Assembly: GCA_937900165.1 (NCBI GenBank)
Contig: CALCCX010000407.1
Coordinates: 1 to 13,397, forward strand
Direction: 5' to 3'
Source of the DNA: an uncultured Acidimicrobiia bacterium
GTDB taxonomy: Bacteria > Actinomycetota > Acidimicrobiia > Spongiisociales > Spongiisociaceae
DNA length: 13,397 bases
Position numbers and translations under genes: made by a program. Positions 1 through 6,103 of this stretch are shown here, piece after piece. The notes beneath the pieces are model-generated. The model made no database searches, was not told the DNA's origin, and saw only the letters and a program-made list of their open reading frames with translations. How positions within the stretch are numbered: position 1 is the first letter of the stretch; each line of letters begins with the position of its first letter.

Positions 1-1
1 T

Positions 2-802
2 TTCTAATCTAAACGCTTGCCAGGGCGGTTTCCGATTCTGATTCCGTGCCGTCCTATTGCGAAGATACCACTGTGCTACTTCACCAAACGCCTCAGCAAT
101 ATTTCTTAAATTCTTTCCTGTATTGGGTGCAGCCTCTACCCTGTTTAAAAAATCATTGCCTATTTCCCTTATTGCCCTATCCTGCCACTCATGCCCCCCT
201 TTTTCTTCTATTCGACTATCTTTATTAAAAGGAATTTTTATACCCTCGGCAACAGAGAATTTTCCCATTCCACCAACAAATGAAATAATATCTCTTATCA
301 ATCGCAAAGTATTCACCACATCGCCGGAACATAAATCAACAATCATATCCCAACCATAATAATACACTCGCTTGCCAGCTTTTGCCCCTTTTATATCCCG
401 AGCAAGCTGGTTATATGTTCTCCCACTAGAACCGAGAATTTTAGCAATGTCATGATAATCAGGATGGATACCTTTTGTGTTTTTCAAACGGTTATTAATT
501 ATTGCGGCAAGAAACTTGCTTTTTATTTCTTTGGAAGAATGTAAAAAATGAGCTCCCAAATCAACCACATCATATTCTCTTGTTTTTTCAATTAACTTTC
601 CCCTGGAATCATAGGGGTAAAATGTATTAATGCTTTCGGTTGATATCTTAAAAAAACACTCCGAGTATCGCTGAAAAATAAAGTCATGAATGGTTTCTTG
701 GACTGGCTGAGAGATCCTTGGTAAGGAATAATCATCTAGAAAGAAATATATTGATTTCCCTTTCATCCATGGAATTGTTTCATGTAATATGTGGCAAATA
801 TT
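2..802 (-). CDS. C-terminal part of an ORC/CDC6-like AAA+ ATPase, joined in frame behind the rpsC start; partial at the window edge
   Basis: Reading on from the rpsC start (TTG at 931), the frame stays open to position 2, giving 310 codons without a stop. From about codon 44 the protein is no longer S3. I see a Walker B-like strand ending LDD (frame residues 61-67), a sensor-1-like FFKIS (93-97), a YDVVDLG stretch (120-126), and later a helical region of winged-helix type around VVNTLRLIRDIISF. This order resembles the family NCBI calls ORC-CDC6 family AAA ATPase, often of unknown function and sometimes in defence loci. The Walker A (P-loop) half that should precede it is absent, replaced by the S3 N terminus, so as it stands the product could not bind ATP normally. 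Composition is strongly AT-rich (about 35-40% GC by eye) against about 60% in the flanking genes. Codon quality and motif order make it real coding sequence. The family call is from memory, and the join to rpsC is suspected to be an assembly chimera. Confidence 0.6.
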
Positions 803-931
803 TTTGATAAAATCACGGATCCGAATATCCTCATGGAGCAGCTTCGCATAATCCTTTTCGGCGTACCATCGGGAATCCCAATCCTGAATAATCCCAAGCC
901 GGAACCCTTTGGGATGTACTTTCTGACCCAA
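803..931 (-). pseudogene. rpsC: 30S ribosomal protein S3, N-terminal 43 codons only
   Basis: S3 binds 16S rRNA in the head of the small subunit and lines the mRNA entry site; it normally follows rplV in the S10 operon, as here. The TTG start at 931 is preceded by GGAGG directly after the rplV stop, with a spacing of 6-7 nt. The protein starts GQKVHPKGFRLGII, continues with DWDSRWYAEKDY and ends LLHEDIRIRDFIK, an unmistakable S3 N terminus. After about 43 residues the match stops, and an AT-rich ATPase sequence follows in frame. The KH domain and the remaining ~170-180 residues expected of S3 are missing. rpsC is essential and normally single-copy, so either an intact copy lies elsewhere or the junction near 800-810 is a false assembly join. 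The fragment's GC (around 48%) is lower than that of rplB and rplD, and its wording is not typically actinobacterial in my recollection. Confidence 0.85.
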
Positions 932-942
932 ATCCTGCCTCC

Positions 943-1275
943 TTACTTCTCGCCAAGCACAACCGTTATATGGCTGGTTCTCTTGCGGATGACCGTTGCA
1001 CGACCCATGGCCCGCGGCATAAACCTTTTCATGGTCGGACCTTCATCAACAAAGGCCGTCTTGATGAAAAGCCGTTCCACATCCATGCCCTTGGTGTTCT
1101 CGGCATTTGCAACCGCGGAACGCACTACCTTGGCCAGCACGGGGGATGCGCTCTTCTTCACGAGCGACAAAACGCTCAATGCCTCCGAAACGTCCTTTCC
1201 CCGCACCATATCCATGATGCGCCGGAGTTTTCGCGGGGCAACCCGCACGTACTTCGCTTTTGCATGTGCTTCCAT
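943..1275 (-). CDS. rplV: 50S ribosomal protein L22
   Basis: L22 is an early-assembly 23S rRNA-binding protein whose long beta-hairpin lines the peptide exit tunnel; changes there give macrolide resistance. The 110-residue product has the usual length. It shows the RVAPRKLRRIMDMVRGK motif near the N terminus, a SAVANAEN helix, the DEGPTMKRFMPRAMGRA hairpin and a C-terminal RKRTSHITVVL strand. The ATG at 1275 has a GGGAGA Shine-Dalgarno sequence upstream, and the stop at 943 lies 11 nt before the rpsC start. A 54-nt gap separates it from rpsS, while the upstream genes of the operon overlap. Actinobacterial L22 proteins that I remember carry an N-terminal extension that is absent here, so this copy may derive from another phylum (see findings). 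The identity as L22 itself is secure. Confidence 0.95.
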   Translation of the reverse strand: MEAHAKAKYVRVAPRKLRRIMDMVRGKDVSEALSVLSLVKKSASPVLAKVVRSAVANAENTKGMDVERLFIKTAFVDEGPTMKRFMPRAMGRATVIRKRTSHITVVLGEK

Positions 1276-1329
1276 GAACTCTCCCTCGCCTCAGACCCTC
1301 TTTGGGATCCAAAAACTAAATGAAGCGCG

Positions 1330-1611
1330 CTACTTTTTGCCTCTTCTGTCCGACTTGGAGGTATGGCCCTTGTAGGTACGGGTGGGGGAAAATTCTCCCA
1401 GCCTGTGCCCAACCATGTTCTCGGAAACGAACACCGGGACGAACTTTCTGCCGTTGTGGACAGCGAAGGTAAATCCGACCATGTCGGGAATGATCGTGCT
1501 GCGCCGACTCCACGTGCGAATGACACGTTTGCCGCCGCTGCTGTTCTGTGCTTCGATCTTTTTCATGAGGTGCTCGTCCACGAACGGGCCCTTCTTCAAG
1601 CTACGACTCAT
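1330..1611 (-). CDS. rpsS: 30S ribosomal protein S19
   Basis: S19 sits in the 30S head, pairs with S13 and contacts the A-site tRNA region. The 93-residue product carries the classical SRSLKKGPFVDEHLMKK start, KRVIRTWSRRSTIIPDMVG, FAVHNGRKFVPVFV, and NMVGHRLGEFSPTRTYKGH near the end, followed by a short basic tail. The length is normal. It starts 6 nt after the rplB stop, with GGAGG just upstream, partly inside the end of rplB. The position between rplB and rplV is standard. The FAVHNGRKFVPVFVSENMVGH wording reminds me more of Desulfobacterota-type S19 than of Acidimicrobiia, where HDGRKHVPVYV is usual. That impression is from memory and does not affect the gene call. Confidence 0.96.
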   Translation of the reverse strand: MSRSLKKGPFVDEHLMKKIEAQNSSGGKRVIRTWSRRSTIIPDMVGFTFAVHNGRKFVPVFVSENMVGHRLGEFSPTRTYKGHTSKSDRRGKK

Positions 1612-1617
1612 CTTCGC

Positions 1618-2451
1618 CTACCTCCGGCCCTTCTTCGTGCGGCGGCGGACGATGTCCTTGCTGCTCGCCTTGTTCTTGTTCCGAGTGCGCTTTTCCGGTT
1701 TGCCCCATGGCGAAACCGGGTGCCGGCCGCCCGAAGACTTGCCTTCACCACCACCCAATGGGTGATCTACCGGGTTCATCGCCACGCCTCGGCTCTGGGG
1801 ACGAACACCCTTCCAGCGATTCCTGCCCGCCTTGCCGATCTTGATCAGCTCGGCCTCGGGATTGCCCACCTGACCGACGGTCGCTCTGCAGTCGAGTGGA
1901 ACGGTCCGCATCTCGCCAGACGGCAGACGCAGCAGGGCCTTGTCGCCTTCTTTGGACATCAGCTGCACACCCGTTCCAGCCGATCTGGCCATCTTGGCTC
2001 CGCCGCCAGGGCGCATCTCGATCGCATGCACGATTGTGCCGGCGGGGATGTTGCGCAACGCAAGGGCGTTTCCAGGTCGAATGTCTGAACTGGAACCGCT
2101 TTGCAACATGTCGCCAACGGCGACACCAACCGGGGCCAGAATGTATGCCTTCTCCCCATCGAGGTAATGCAGCAGAGCAATGCGGGCGTTTCGATTCGGG
2201 TCGTATTCGATTGAGGCGACCTTGGCAGGGACCCCGTCCTTGACCCTGCGGAAATCGATGATCCGATATCGTCGTTTGTGTCCGCCGCCACGGTGACGAG
2301 ACGTGATGCGGCCATGGGTGTTGCGCCCAGAAGAGCGCTTCTGTTTGGCAATGAGGGATCGCTCTGGCTTCTTCTTGGAAAGATCGGAGAAGTCAGCGAT
2401 CGTCTGAAATCGACGCCCAGGAGAGGTCGGTTTGGTTTTTTTCACAGGCAT
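1618..2451 (-). CDS. rplB: 50S ribosomal protein L2
   Basis: L2 is a core 23S rRNA-binding protein needed for subunit association and peptidyl transferase activity. The 277-residue product matches the family length. It shows an N-terminal KPTSPGRRF region, the SSGRNTHGRITSRHRGGGHK segment, the SH3-like middle with GDMLQSG and LRNIPAGTIVHAIEMRPG, and the C-terminal NPVDHPLGGGEG loop followed by HPVSPWGKP and a basic tail. The histidine corresponding to E. coli His229 (DHP) is present, but the following residue, usually His in HPHGGGEG, is Leu here (codon TTG). The ATG at 2451 is preceded by GGAG at good spacing, and 72 nt separate it from rplW. The actinobacterial-looking C terminus contrasts with the three genes downstream. 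Confidence 0.97.
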   Translation of the reverse strand: MPVKKTKPTSPGRRFQTIADFSDLSKKKPERSLIAKQKRSSGRNTHGRITSRHRGGGHKRRYRIIDFRRVKDGVPAKVASIEYDPNRNARIALLHYLDGEKAYILAPVGVAVGDMLQSGSSSDIRPGNALALRNIPAGTIVHAIEMRPGGGAKMARSAGTGVQLMSKEGDKALLRLPSGEMRTVPLDCRATVGQVGNPEAELIKIGKAGRNRWKGVRPQSRGVAMNPVDHPLGGGEGKSSGGRHPVSPWGKPEKRTRNKNKASSKDIVRRRTKKGRR

Positions 2452-2523
2452 GGTGCCGTCTCCATATCAGCGTCGGCCGCCGGTCCGAGCTCAGGTTGTC
2501 TTGCGATAGTCTGGGTGCTCATC

Positions 2524-2811
2524 TCAAACTCCGAAAAAGTCGATGCCATCTTCGCCCGCCAGAGTCACCATGGCTCGTTTGGTGTCCTTGCGCTTTCCGA
2601 CCTTCCAGCCGGTGCGTTTGCTCTTACCCGGCCGGTTCAAGGTGTTCACCCTGACTACGTCCACCTCGAAAATCGCCTTGATCGCCTCTTTGATCTCAGT
2701 CTTATTGGCGCGCTTGTCCACGACGAAGGTGTAGGTGTTCGTCGCCTCGATCATGTCGTAAGACTTCTCCGAAACGACCGGCTCGATGATGATGTCTCGC
2801 GGATTTTTCAT
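2524..2811 (-). CDS. rplW: 50S ribosomal protein L23
   Basis: L23 lies at the polypeptide tunnel exit and is the docking site for trigger factor and the signal recognition particle. The 95-residue product has the PRDIIIEPVVSEKSYDMIE start, the FVVDKRANKTEIKEAI helix region and the VNTLNRPGKSKRTGWKVGKR loop typical of bacterial L23. Its ATG overlaps the rplD stop by 4 nt (ATGA), which indicates translational coupling. The order rplD-rplW-rplB is the canonical S10 operon order. Nothing is odd about its length or codon use. Confidence 0.96.
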   Translation of the reverse strand: MKNPRDIIIEPVVSEKSYDMIEATNTYTFVVDKRANKTEIKEAIKAIFEVDVVRVNTLNRPGKSKRTGWKVGKRKDTKRAMVTLAGEDGIDFFGV

Positions 2812-3524
2812 CGATCATCGTCTCCATCGCTCTTGGTTTCCTCGCCGCTGTTCGTCTTGTCGGCGCTCTCTTTGACGAAATCTTCGTCAGAGACGTCGAA
2901 TGAGGAGCCTCCGGCGACAGCGAGGGCATCTTTGGTGAACACCAGCGAATCGGCCCACAACACGTCATATGGGTTGATTTGACCCGGCTGGCTCGTGATG
3001 ACCTGTCCCAAGTTGGCAAAGGAACGGACCGCGTGTTCATCTCCAGCTTCCAGCACTACCAGAACCTTGCCGGTAAGGCCGATGCCATCCAGTAGGGCCA
3101 CGGCCTTTTTGGTTTTCGGTTCGTCCCAGCCGTAGCCATCCACGACCGACACGGCACCCTCTGAAGCACGGGTAGACAGGGCGCCCCGCAATGCGAGCCT
3201 CTTCATCTTCTTGGGGGTACGTTGGGAATAGTCGCGCGGTTGTGGTCCATGGACGACACCTCCGCCCACCCATTGTGGCGACCGGATGGAACCCTGCCTC
3301 GCTCGACCGAGGCCTTTCTGACGCCACGGTTTCCGCCCGCCACCCCTGACCTCTGCCCTGGTCTTGACCTTGGCGGTGCCCGAGCGTTTGGCGGCCAGCT
3401 GCGCTGTGATTACCTGGTGCATGACCGGGAGATTTGGCTCGACTCCGAAGATCGAAGGGTCGAGAACGACCTCGCCTTGTTTCGACCCGGTGTCCGAGTA
3501 GAGGGGCGCCTTGACCTCAACCAT
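2808..3524 (-). CDS. rplD: 50S ribosomal protein L4, with an acidic C-terminal tail
   Basis: L4 binds 23S rRNA domain I and sends a loop into the exit tunnel; in E. coli it also represses its own operon. The 238-residue product shows VITAQLAAKRSGTAKVKTR, RGGGRKPWRQKGLGRARQG, and SPQWVGGGVVHGPQPRDY, which form the tunnel loop, then LALRGALSTRA and the C-terminal Rossmann-like half ending near NPYDVLWADSLVFTKDAL. About 30 further residues form a Ser/Asp/Glu-rich, probably disordered tail that is absent from E. coli L4 (201 residues). The gene overlaps rplC by 8 nt and rplW by 4 nt. The start at 3524 lies inside the end of rplC. Confidence 0.96.
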   Translation of the reverse strand: MVEVKAPLYSDTGSKQGEVVLDPSIFGVEPNLPVMHQVITAQLAAKRSGTAKVKTRAEVRGGGRKPWRQKGLGRARQGSIRSPQWVGGGVVHGPQPRDYSQRTPKKMKRLALRGALSTRASEGAVSVVDGYGWDEPKTKKAVALLDGIGLTGKVLVVLEAGDEHAVRSFANLGQVITSQPGQINPYDVLWADSLVFTKDALAVAGGSSFDVSDEDFVKESADKTNSGEETKSDGDDDR

Positions 3525-4152
3525 GCTTCACCGCCTCTCTGATCAAAACCAACGATCCCTTCGGACCAGGTACTGCCCCACCCAGGAGCAGCAAGCCGTT
3601 CTCGGCGTCCACGTCTACGACTTCGAGGTTCAAGATTGTCGTGCGTTGTCCACCCATCCGACCAGGCAGCTTCTTTCCTTTGAAGACCCTGGCCGGAGTC
3701 GCACAGGCGCCAATCGAGCCAGGGGCCCTGTGGACCTTGTGTACCCCGTGGCTGGCGCTCTGTCCGCTGAAGTTGTGGCGCTTCATCACGCCCTGGAAAC
3801 CTTTGCCCTTGGATACCGCGGACACGTCGGCCTTGCCACCTTTGACAAAGACCTCACCAACGTCGATCGACTGACCGAGTTCGTATTGGGATGGATCTTC
3901 CACCCGCAGCTCGACGATATGACGAGCGGGCGCGACTCCGGCTTTTTCGAAGTGGCCCGTCGCAGGTTTGTTCACCAGATTGGCCCTCATCTCTTCGAAA
4001 GAGATCTGAACCGCAGAGTATCCGTCGGTTTCGTCGGTCTTGATCTGGGTCACATGACACGGACCGGCCTTGATGACCGTCACGGGGATTGCCCGTGATT
4101 GATCGTCAAAGACTTGGGTCATGCCCACCTTCTCGCCCAAGATCGCCTTCAC
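3517..4152 (-). CDS. rplC: 50S ribosomal protein L3
   Basis: L3 is one of the assembly initiators of the large subunit and reaches toward the peptidyl transferase centre. The 211-residue product starts MKAILGEKVGMTQVFDD, then shows VTVIKAGPCHVTQIKT, the FVKGGKADVSAVSKGKGFQG motif, the MKRHNFSGQSASHG extended loop, and GKKLPGRMGGQRTTILNL close to the C terminus. The length is normal for bacteria. The ATG at 4152 overlaps the rpsJ stop by 4 nt, and the 3' end overlaps rplD. Codon use is C-ended (GTC, ATC, GAC, AAG), a useful baseline for the abnormal tuf gene upstream. Confidence 0.97.
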   Translation of the reverse strand: MKAILGEKVGMTQVFDDQSRAIPVTVIKAGPCHVTQIKTDETDGYSAVQISFEEMRANLVNKPATGHFEKAGVAPARHIVELRVEDPSQYELGQSIDVGEVFVKGGKADVSAVSKGKGFQGVMKRHNFSGQSASHGVHKVHRAPGSIGACATPARVFKGKKLPGRMGGQRTTILNLEVVDVDAENGLLLLGGAVPGPKGSLVLIREAVKHG

Positions 4153-4466
4153 AGCTTGATCTCGACTTCCACGCCTGCAGGAAGATCTAGTCGCATGAGG
4201 GAGTCGACCGTCTTGGGGGTGGGCGAGAGAATGTCGATCAAACGCTTGTGGATGCGCATCTCGAAATGCTCGCGGGAGTCCTTGTAGACATGAGGCGACC
4301 GAATCACGGTGTAGCGATGAATTTCGGTTGGCAAAGGGACGGGGCCTTTGATGACAGCCTGAGTCCTGATCACCGTTTCAGCGATCTTGCGCGCGGATTC
4401 ATCCACGACCTCGTGATCGTAGGCCTTCAGTCTTATGCGAATCTTTTGTTCGTCTTTGTCAGCCAT
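4149..4466 (-). CDS. rpsJ: 30S ribosomal protein S10 (NusE)
   Basis: S10 is a 30S head protein that also acts in transcription antitermination as NusE. The 105-residue product has IRIRLKAYDHEVVDESARKI, the PLPTEIHRYTVIRSPHVYKDS loop region and FEMRIHKRLIDILSPTPKTV, all diagnostic. VYKDSREHFEMRI differs slightly from the usual VNKKSREQFEMRT. It is the first gene of the S10 operon and lies 77 nt downstream of tuf, with a hairpin between them. The Shine-Dalgarno sequence before ATG 4466 is weak (GAGTGAG). The stop overlaps the rplC start (ATGA). Confidence 0.96.
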   Translation of the reverse strand: MADKDEQKIRIRLKAYDHEVVDESARKIAETVIRTQAVIKGPVPLPTEIHRYTVIRSPHVYKDSREHFEMRIHKRLIDILSPTPKTVDSLMRLDLPAGVEVEIKL

Positions 4467-4521
4467 GTCTCACTCGTTTCGTTTGAATACCGCTGTCGCT
4501 ATCCGGTGTCCGCCATCCGAA

Positions 4522-4544
4522 GAAGGCGAACAATTGTTGCCTTC
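4522..4544 (-). terminator. Stem-loop at the tuf stop codon, possible attenuator between tuf and rpsJ
   Basis: The minus strand reads GAAGGC, AACAATTGTT, C, GCCTTC. The outer arms pair over 6 bp and the central AACAATTGTT is itself a palindrome, with one bulged C. The first base is the last base of the tuf TAG stop. No run of U follows (TTCGG), so it is not a classical intrinsic terminator. High-GC actinobacteria often have such tail-less hairpins, and it could equally protect the tuf mRNA 3' end after processing. Confidence 0.35.
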
Positions 4545-5731
4545 TATTTGAGGATTTTGGTGACGGTGCCTGCACCGACCGTGCGACCACCCTCACGAAT
4601 CGCGAACCGGAGGCCCTCATCCATCGCGATCGGCGCACCCAACACCACCGACATATCCGTACTATCACCCGGCATCACCATCTGAGTGCCCTCAGGCAAC
4701 GAAATCGAACCAGTCACATCCGTCGTCCGGAAATAAAACTGTGGCTGATACCCAGGAAAAAACGGATTATGACGACCACCCTCCTCCTTCGTCAACACAT
4801 ACACCTGCGCATCGAACTCCGTATGAGGAGTAATCGACCCAGGCTTAGCCAACACCTGACCACGCTCCACCTCATCCTTACCAACCCCCCGCAACAAAAC
4901 ACCCACATTATCCCCAGCCCTACCCTCATCCAACAACTTGCGGAACATCTCAATCCCAGTCGCAACAGTGCTACGAGTCTCAGAAATCCCCACAATCTCC
5001 ACATCCTCATTCACCGTCACCACCCCCTGCTCCACCCGACCAGTCACCACCGTCCCCCGACCAGTAATCGAAAACACATCCTCAATCGACATCAAAAACG
5101 GCTTATCCAAATCACGCTCAGGCACCGGAATATACGAATCCACCGCCCCCATCAACTCCATCACCCCATCACCAGCCGCCACATCACCCTCCAACGCCGC
5201 CAACGCGCTCACCCGCACCACCGGCACATCATCACCAGGGAACTCATACTCCGTCAACAAATCCCTCACCTCCAACTCCACCAAATCCAACAACTCCTCA
5301 TCATCCACCTGATCAACCTTATTCAAAGCCACCACAACAAAAGGAACCCCAACCTGGCGAGCCAACAACACATGCTCACGAGTCTGGGGCATCGGACCAT
5401 CCGCAGCAGACACCACCAAAATCGCCCCATCCACCTGCGCAGCACCCGTAATCATATTCTTGATATAATCCGCATGACCAGGCATATCCACATGCGCATA
5501 ATGACGAACCTCCGTCACATACTCCACATGCGCAATCGAAATCGTAATCCCCCGCTCCCTCTCCTCAGGAGCCTTATCAATCTCATCAAACGCAGTCCAC
5601 TCATTCCCAGCCACCCGCTCAGACAACACCCGCGTAATCGCCGCCGTCAACGTCGTCTTCCCATGATCAATATGACCCATCGTCCCCACATTCACATGCG
5701 GCAACACACGCTCAAACTTTTCCTTGGCCAT
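4544..5731 (-). CDS. tuf: Elongation factor Tu
   Basis: EF-Tu delivers aminoacyl-tRNA to the ribosome with GTP. The start at ATG 5731 gives 395 residues, the usual length, beginning MAKEKFERVLPHVNVG; AGAAAGG lies upstream. The G domain shows GHIDHGKT (residues 19-26), RGITI (60-64), DMPGH (82-86), NKVD (137-140) and SAL. Domains 2 and 3 follow with SITGRGTVVTGRVE, NPFFPGYQPQFYFRTTDVTG and a VTKILK end. No cysteine occurs anywhere: the usual Cys in DCPGH is Met and the usual NKCD is NKVD. Codon use is extraordinary: Asp, His and Asn are always GAT, CAT and AAT, and Leu is nearly always TTG, while neighbours use C-ended codons. The last ~30 codons revert to the local style. tRNA-Met lies 139 nt upstream, rpsJ downstream. 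Confidence 0.97.
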   Translation of the reverse strand: MAKEKFERVLPHVNVGTMGHIDHGKTTLTAAITRVLSERVAGNEWTAFDEIDKAPEERERGITISIAHVEYVTEVRHYAHVDMPGHADYIKNMITGAAQVDGAILVVSAADGPMPQTREHVLLARQVGVPFVVVALNKVDQVDDEELLDLVELEVRDLLTEYEFPGDDVPVVRVSALAALEGDVAAGDGVMELMGAVDSYIPVPERDLDKPFLMSIEDVFSITGRGTVVTGRVEQGVVTVNEDVEIVGISETRSTVATGIEMFRKLLDEGRAGDNVGVLLRGVGKDEVERGQVLAKPGSITPHTEFDAQVYVLTKEEGGRHNPFFPGYQPQFYFRTTDVTGSISLPEGTQMVMPGDSTDMSVVLGAPIAMDEGLRFAIREGGRTVGAGTVTKILK

Positions 5732-5799
5732 AACGGGAACCTTTCTGGGATGTCCTGAACTGTCACTATTGCGAGCTATCGCGGGACCGTCCAGACCCG

Positions 5800-5830
5800 G
5801 TGATAGGCCAACCAAGCCTAGGCCGATCAC
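5800..5830 (-). promoter_or_regulatory. Stem-loop in the tuf leader
   Basis: Arms GTGATAGGCC (5800-5809) and GGCCGATCAC (5821-5830) are inverted repeats with one mismatch around an 11-nt loop, located about 70 nt upstream of the tuf start codon in the 139-nt tRNA-Met to tuf spacer. It could separate tRNA processing from tuf mRNA or act as a weak attenuator. No function can be assigned from sequence alone, and I could not identify a convincing separate tuf promoter. Confidence 0.3.
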
Positions 5831-5870
5831 TCAGCCGGAGGGTTGCACCTGTCCGAGCCTTGATTGTCCG

Positions 5871-5944
5871 TAGCGGCGGGCAGACTTGAACTGCCGACCT
5901 CTCGATTATGAGTCGAGCGCTCTTACCAACTGAGCTACGCCGCC
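5871..5944 (-). tRNA. tRNA-Met (CAT anticodon), likely elongator
   Basis: The minus strand folds into a complete cloverleaf: acceptor GGCGGCG pairs with CGCCGCT (one G-T pair), then TAGCTCAG of the D arm, anticodon stem-loop with loop CTCATAA (anticodon CAT at 5908-5910), T arm with GGCAG and TTCAAGT, and discriminator A at 5871. No CCA is encoded. The GGCGGCGTAGCTCAG start resembles actinobacterial elongator tRNA-Met. A CAT anticodon could also be tRNA-Ile2 read after lysidine modification, which I consider less likely. It is the last tRNA of a Tyr-Thr-Met cluster that reads into tuf. Confidence 0.93.
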
Positions 5945-5948
5945 GCTT

Positions 5949-5968
5949 GTCGCCGCCAAGGCGGCGAC
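5949..5968 (-). repeat. Perfect 9-bp palindrome immediately upstream of tRNA-Met
   Basis: GTCGCCGCC, AA, GGCGGCGAC: two perfect 9-nt arms ending 4 nt before the mature 5' end of tRNA-Met. In the precursor this hairpin sits in the 5' leader, where it could guide RNase P or compete with the tRNA acceptor strand GGCGGCG, because one arm contains the same GGCGGCG. Confidence 0.55.
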
Positions 5969-5972
5969 TGCG

Positions 5973-6025
5973 CTCTGGGAGTTCTTTTCGAACCCCCTCC
6001 GGGGGGTCGAAAACAACATCCCGCC
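5973..6025 (-). repeat. Intergenic palindromic repeat, copy 1 (53 nt)
   Basis: A 53-nt unit from CTCTGGGAG to CATCCCGCC. Its core arms TTTTCGA (5985-5991) and TCGAAAA (6007-6013) pair perfectly. Inside, CCCCC pairs with GGGGG after one mismatch, leaving a 3-nt loop, and imperfect pairing extends outward (GTTC against CAAC, GGGA against TCCC). It lies between tRNA-Thr and tRNA-Met and is repeated 78 bp away with a single base change in the loop. Confidence 0.85.
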
Positions 6026-6050
6026 ATTCCTCCCGGAACTACACACACGC

Positions 6051-6103
6051 CTCTGGGAGTTCTTTTCGAACCCCCACCGGGGGGTCGAAAACAACATCCC
6101 GCC
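6051..6103 (-). repeat. Intergenic palindromic repeat, copy 2 (53 nt)
   Basis: Identical to the copy at 5973-6025 except for A instead of T in the loop. The change leaves the stem intact, so structure appears to be what is conserved, although two copies are few evidence. A 25-nt unrelated spacer separates the copies. The minus-strand hairpin is not followed by a U-run. Confidence 0.85.

Noticed and set aside
46..359. Plus-strand frames at the left edge
   Set aside because: They lie opposite the uninterrupted minus-strand ATPase frame, which has domain motifs; the plus-strand peptides have none.
4769..5758. Long open frame (329 codons) on the plus strand opposite tuf
   Set aside because: It is a by-product of tuf's lack of C-ended codons; the protein is a His/Arg/Thr/Asn/Pro-rich low-complexity string with no domain.
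5973..6103. Possible CRISPR array or integrase attachment site
   Set aside because: Only two repeats with one spacer of 25 nt and no cas, integrase or phage gene nearby; each unit is a long palindrome, unlike attachment sites or normal CRISPR repeats.
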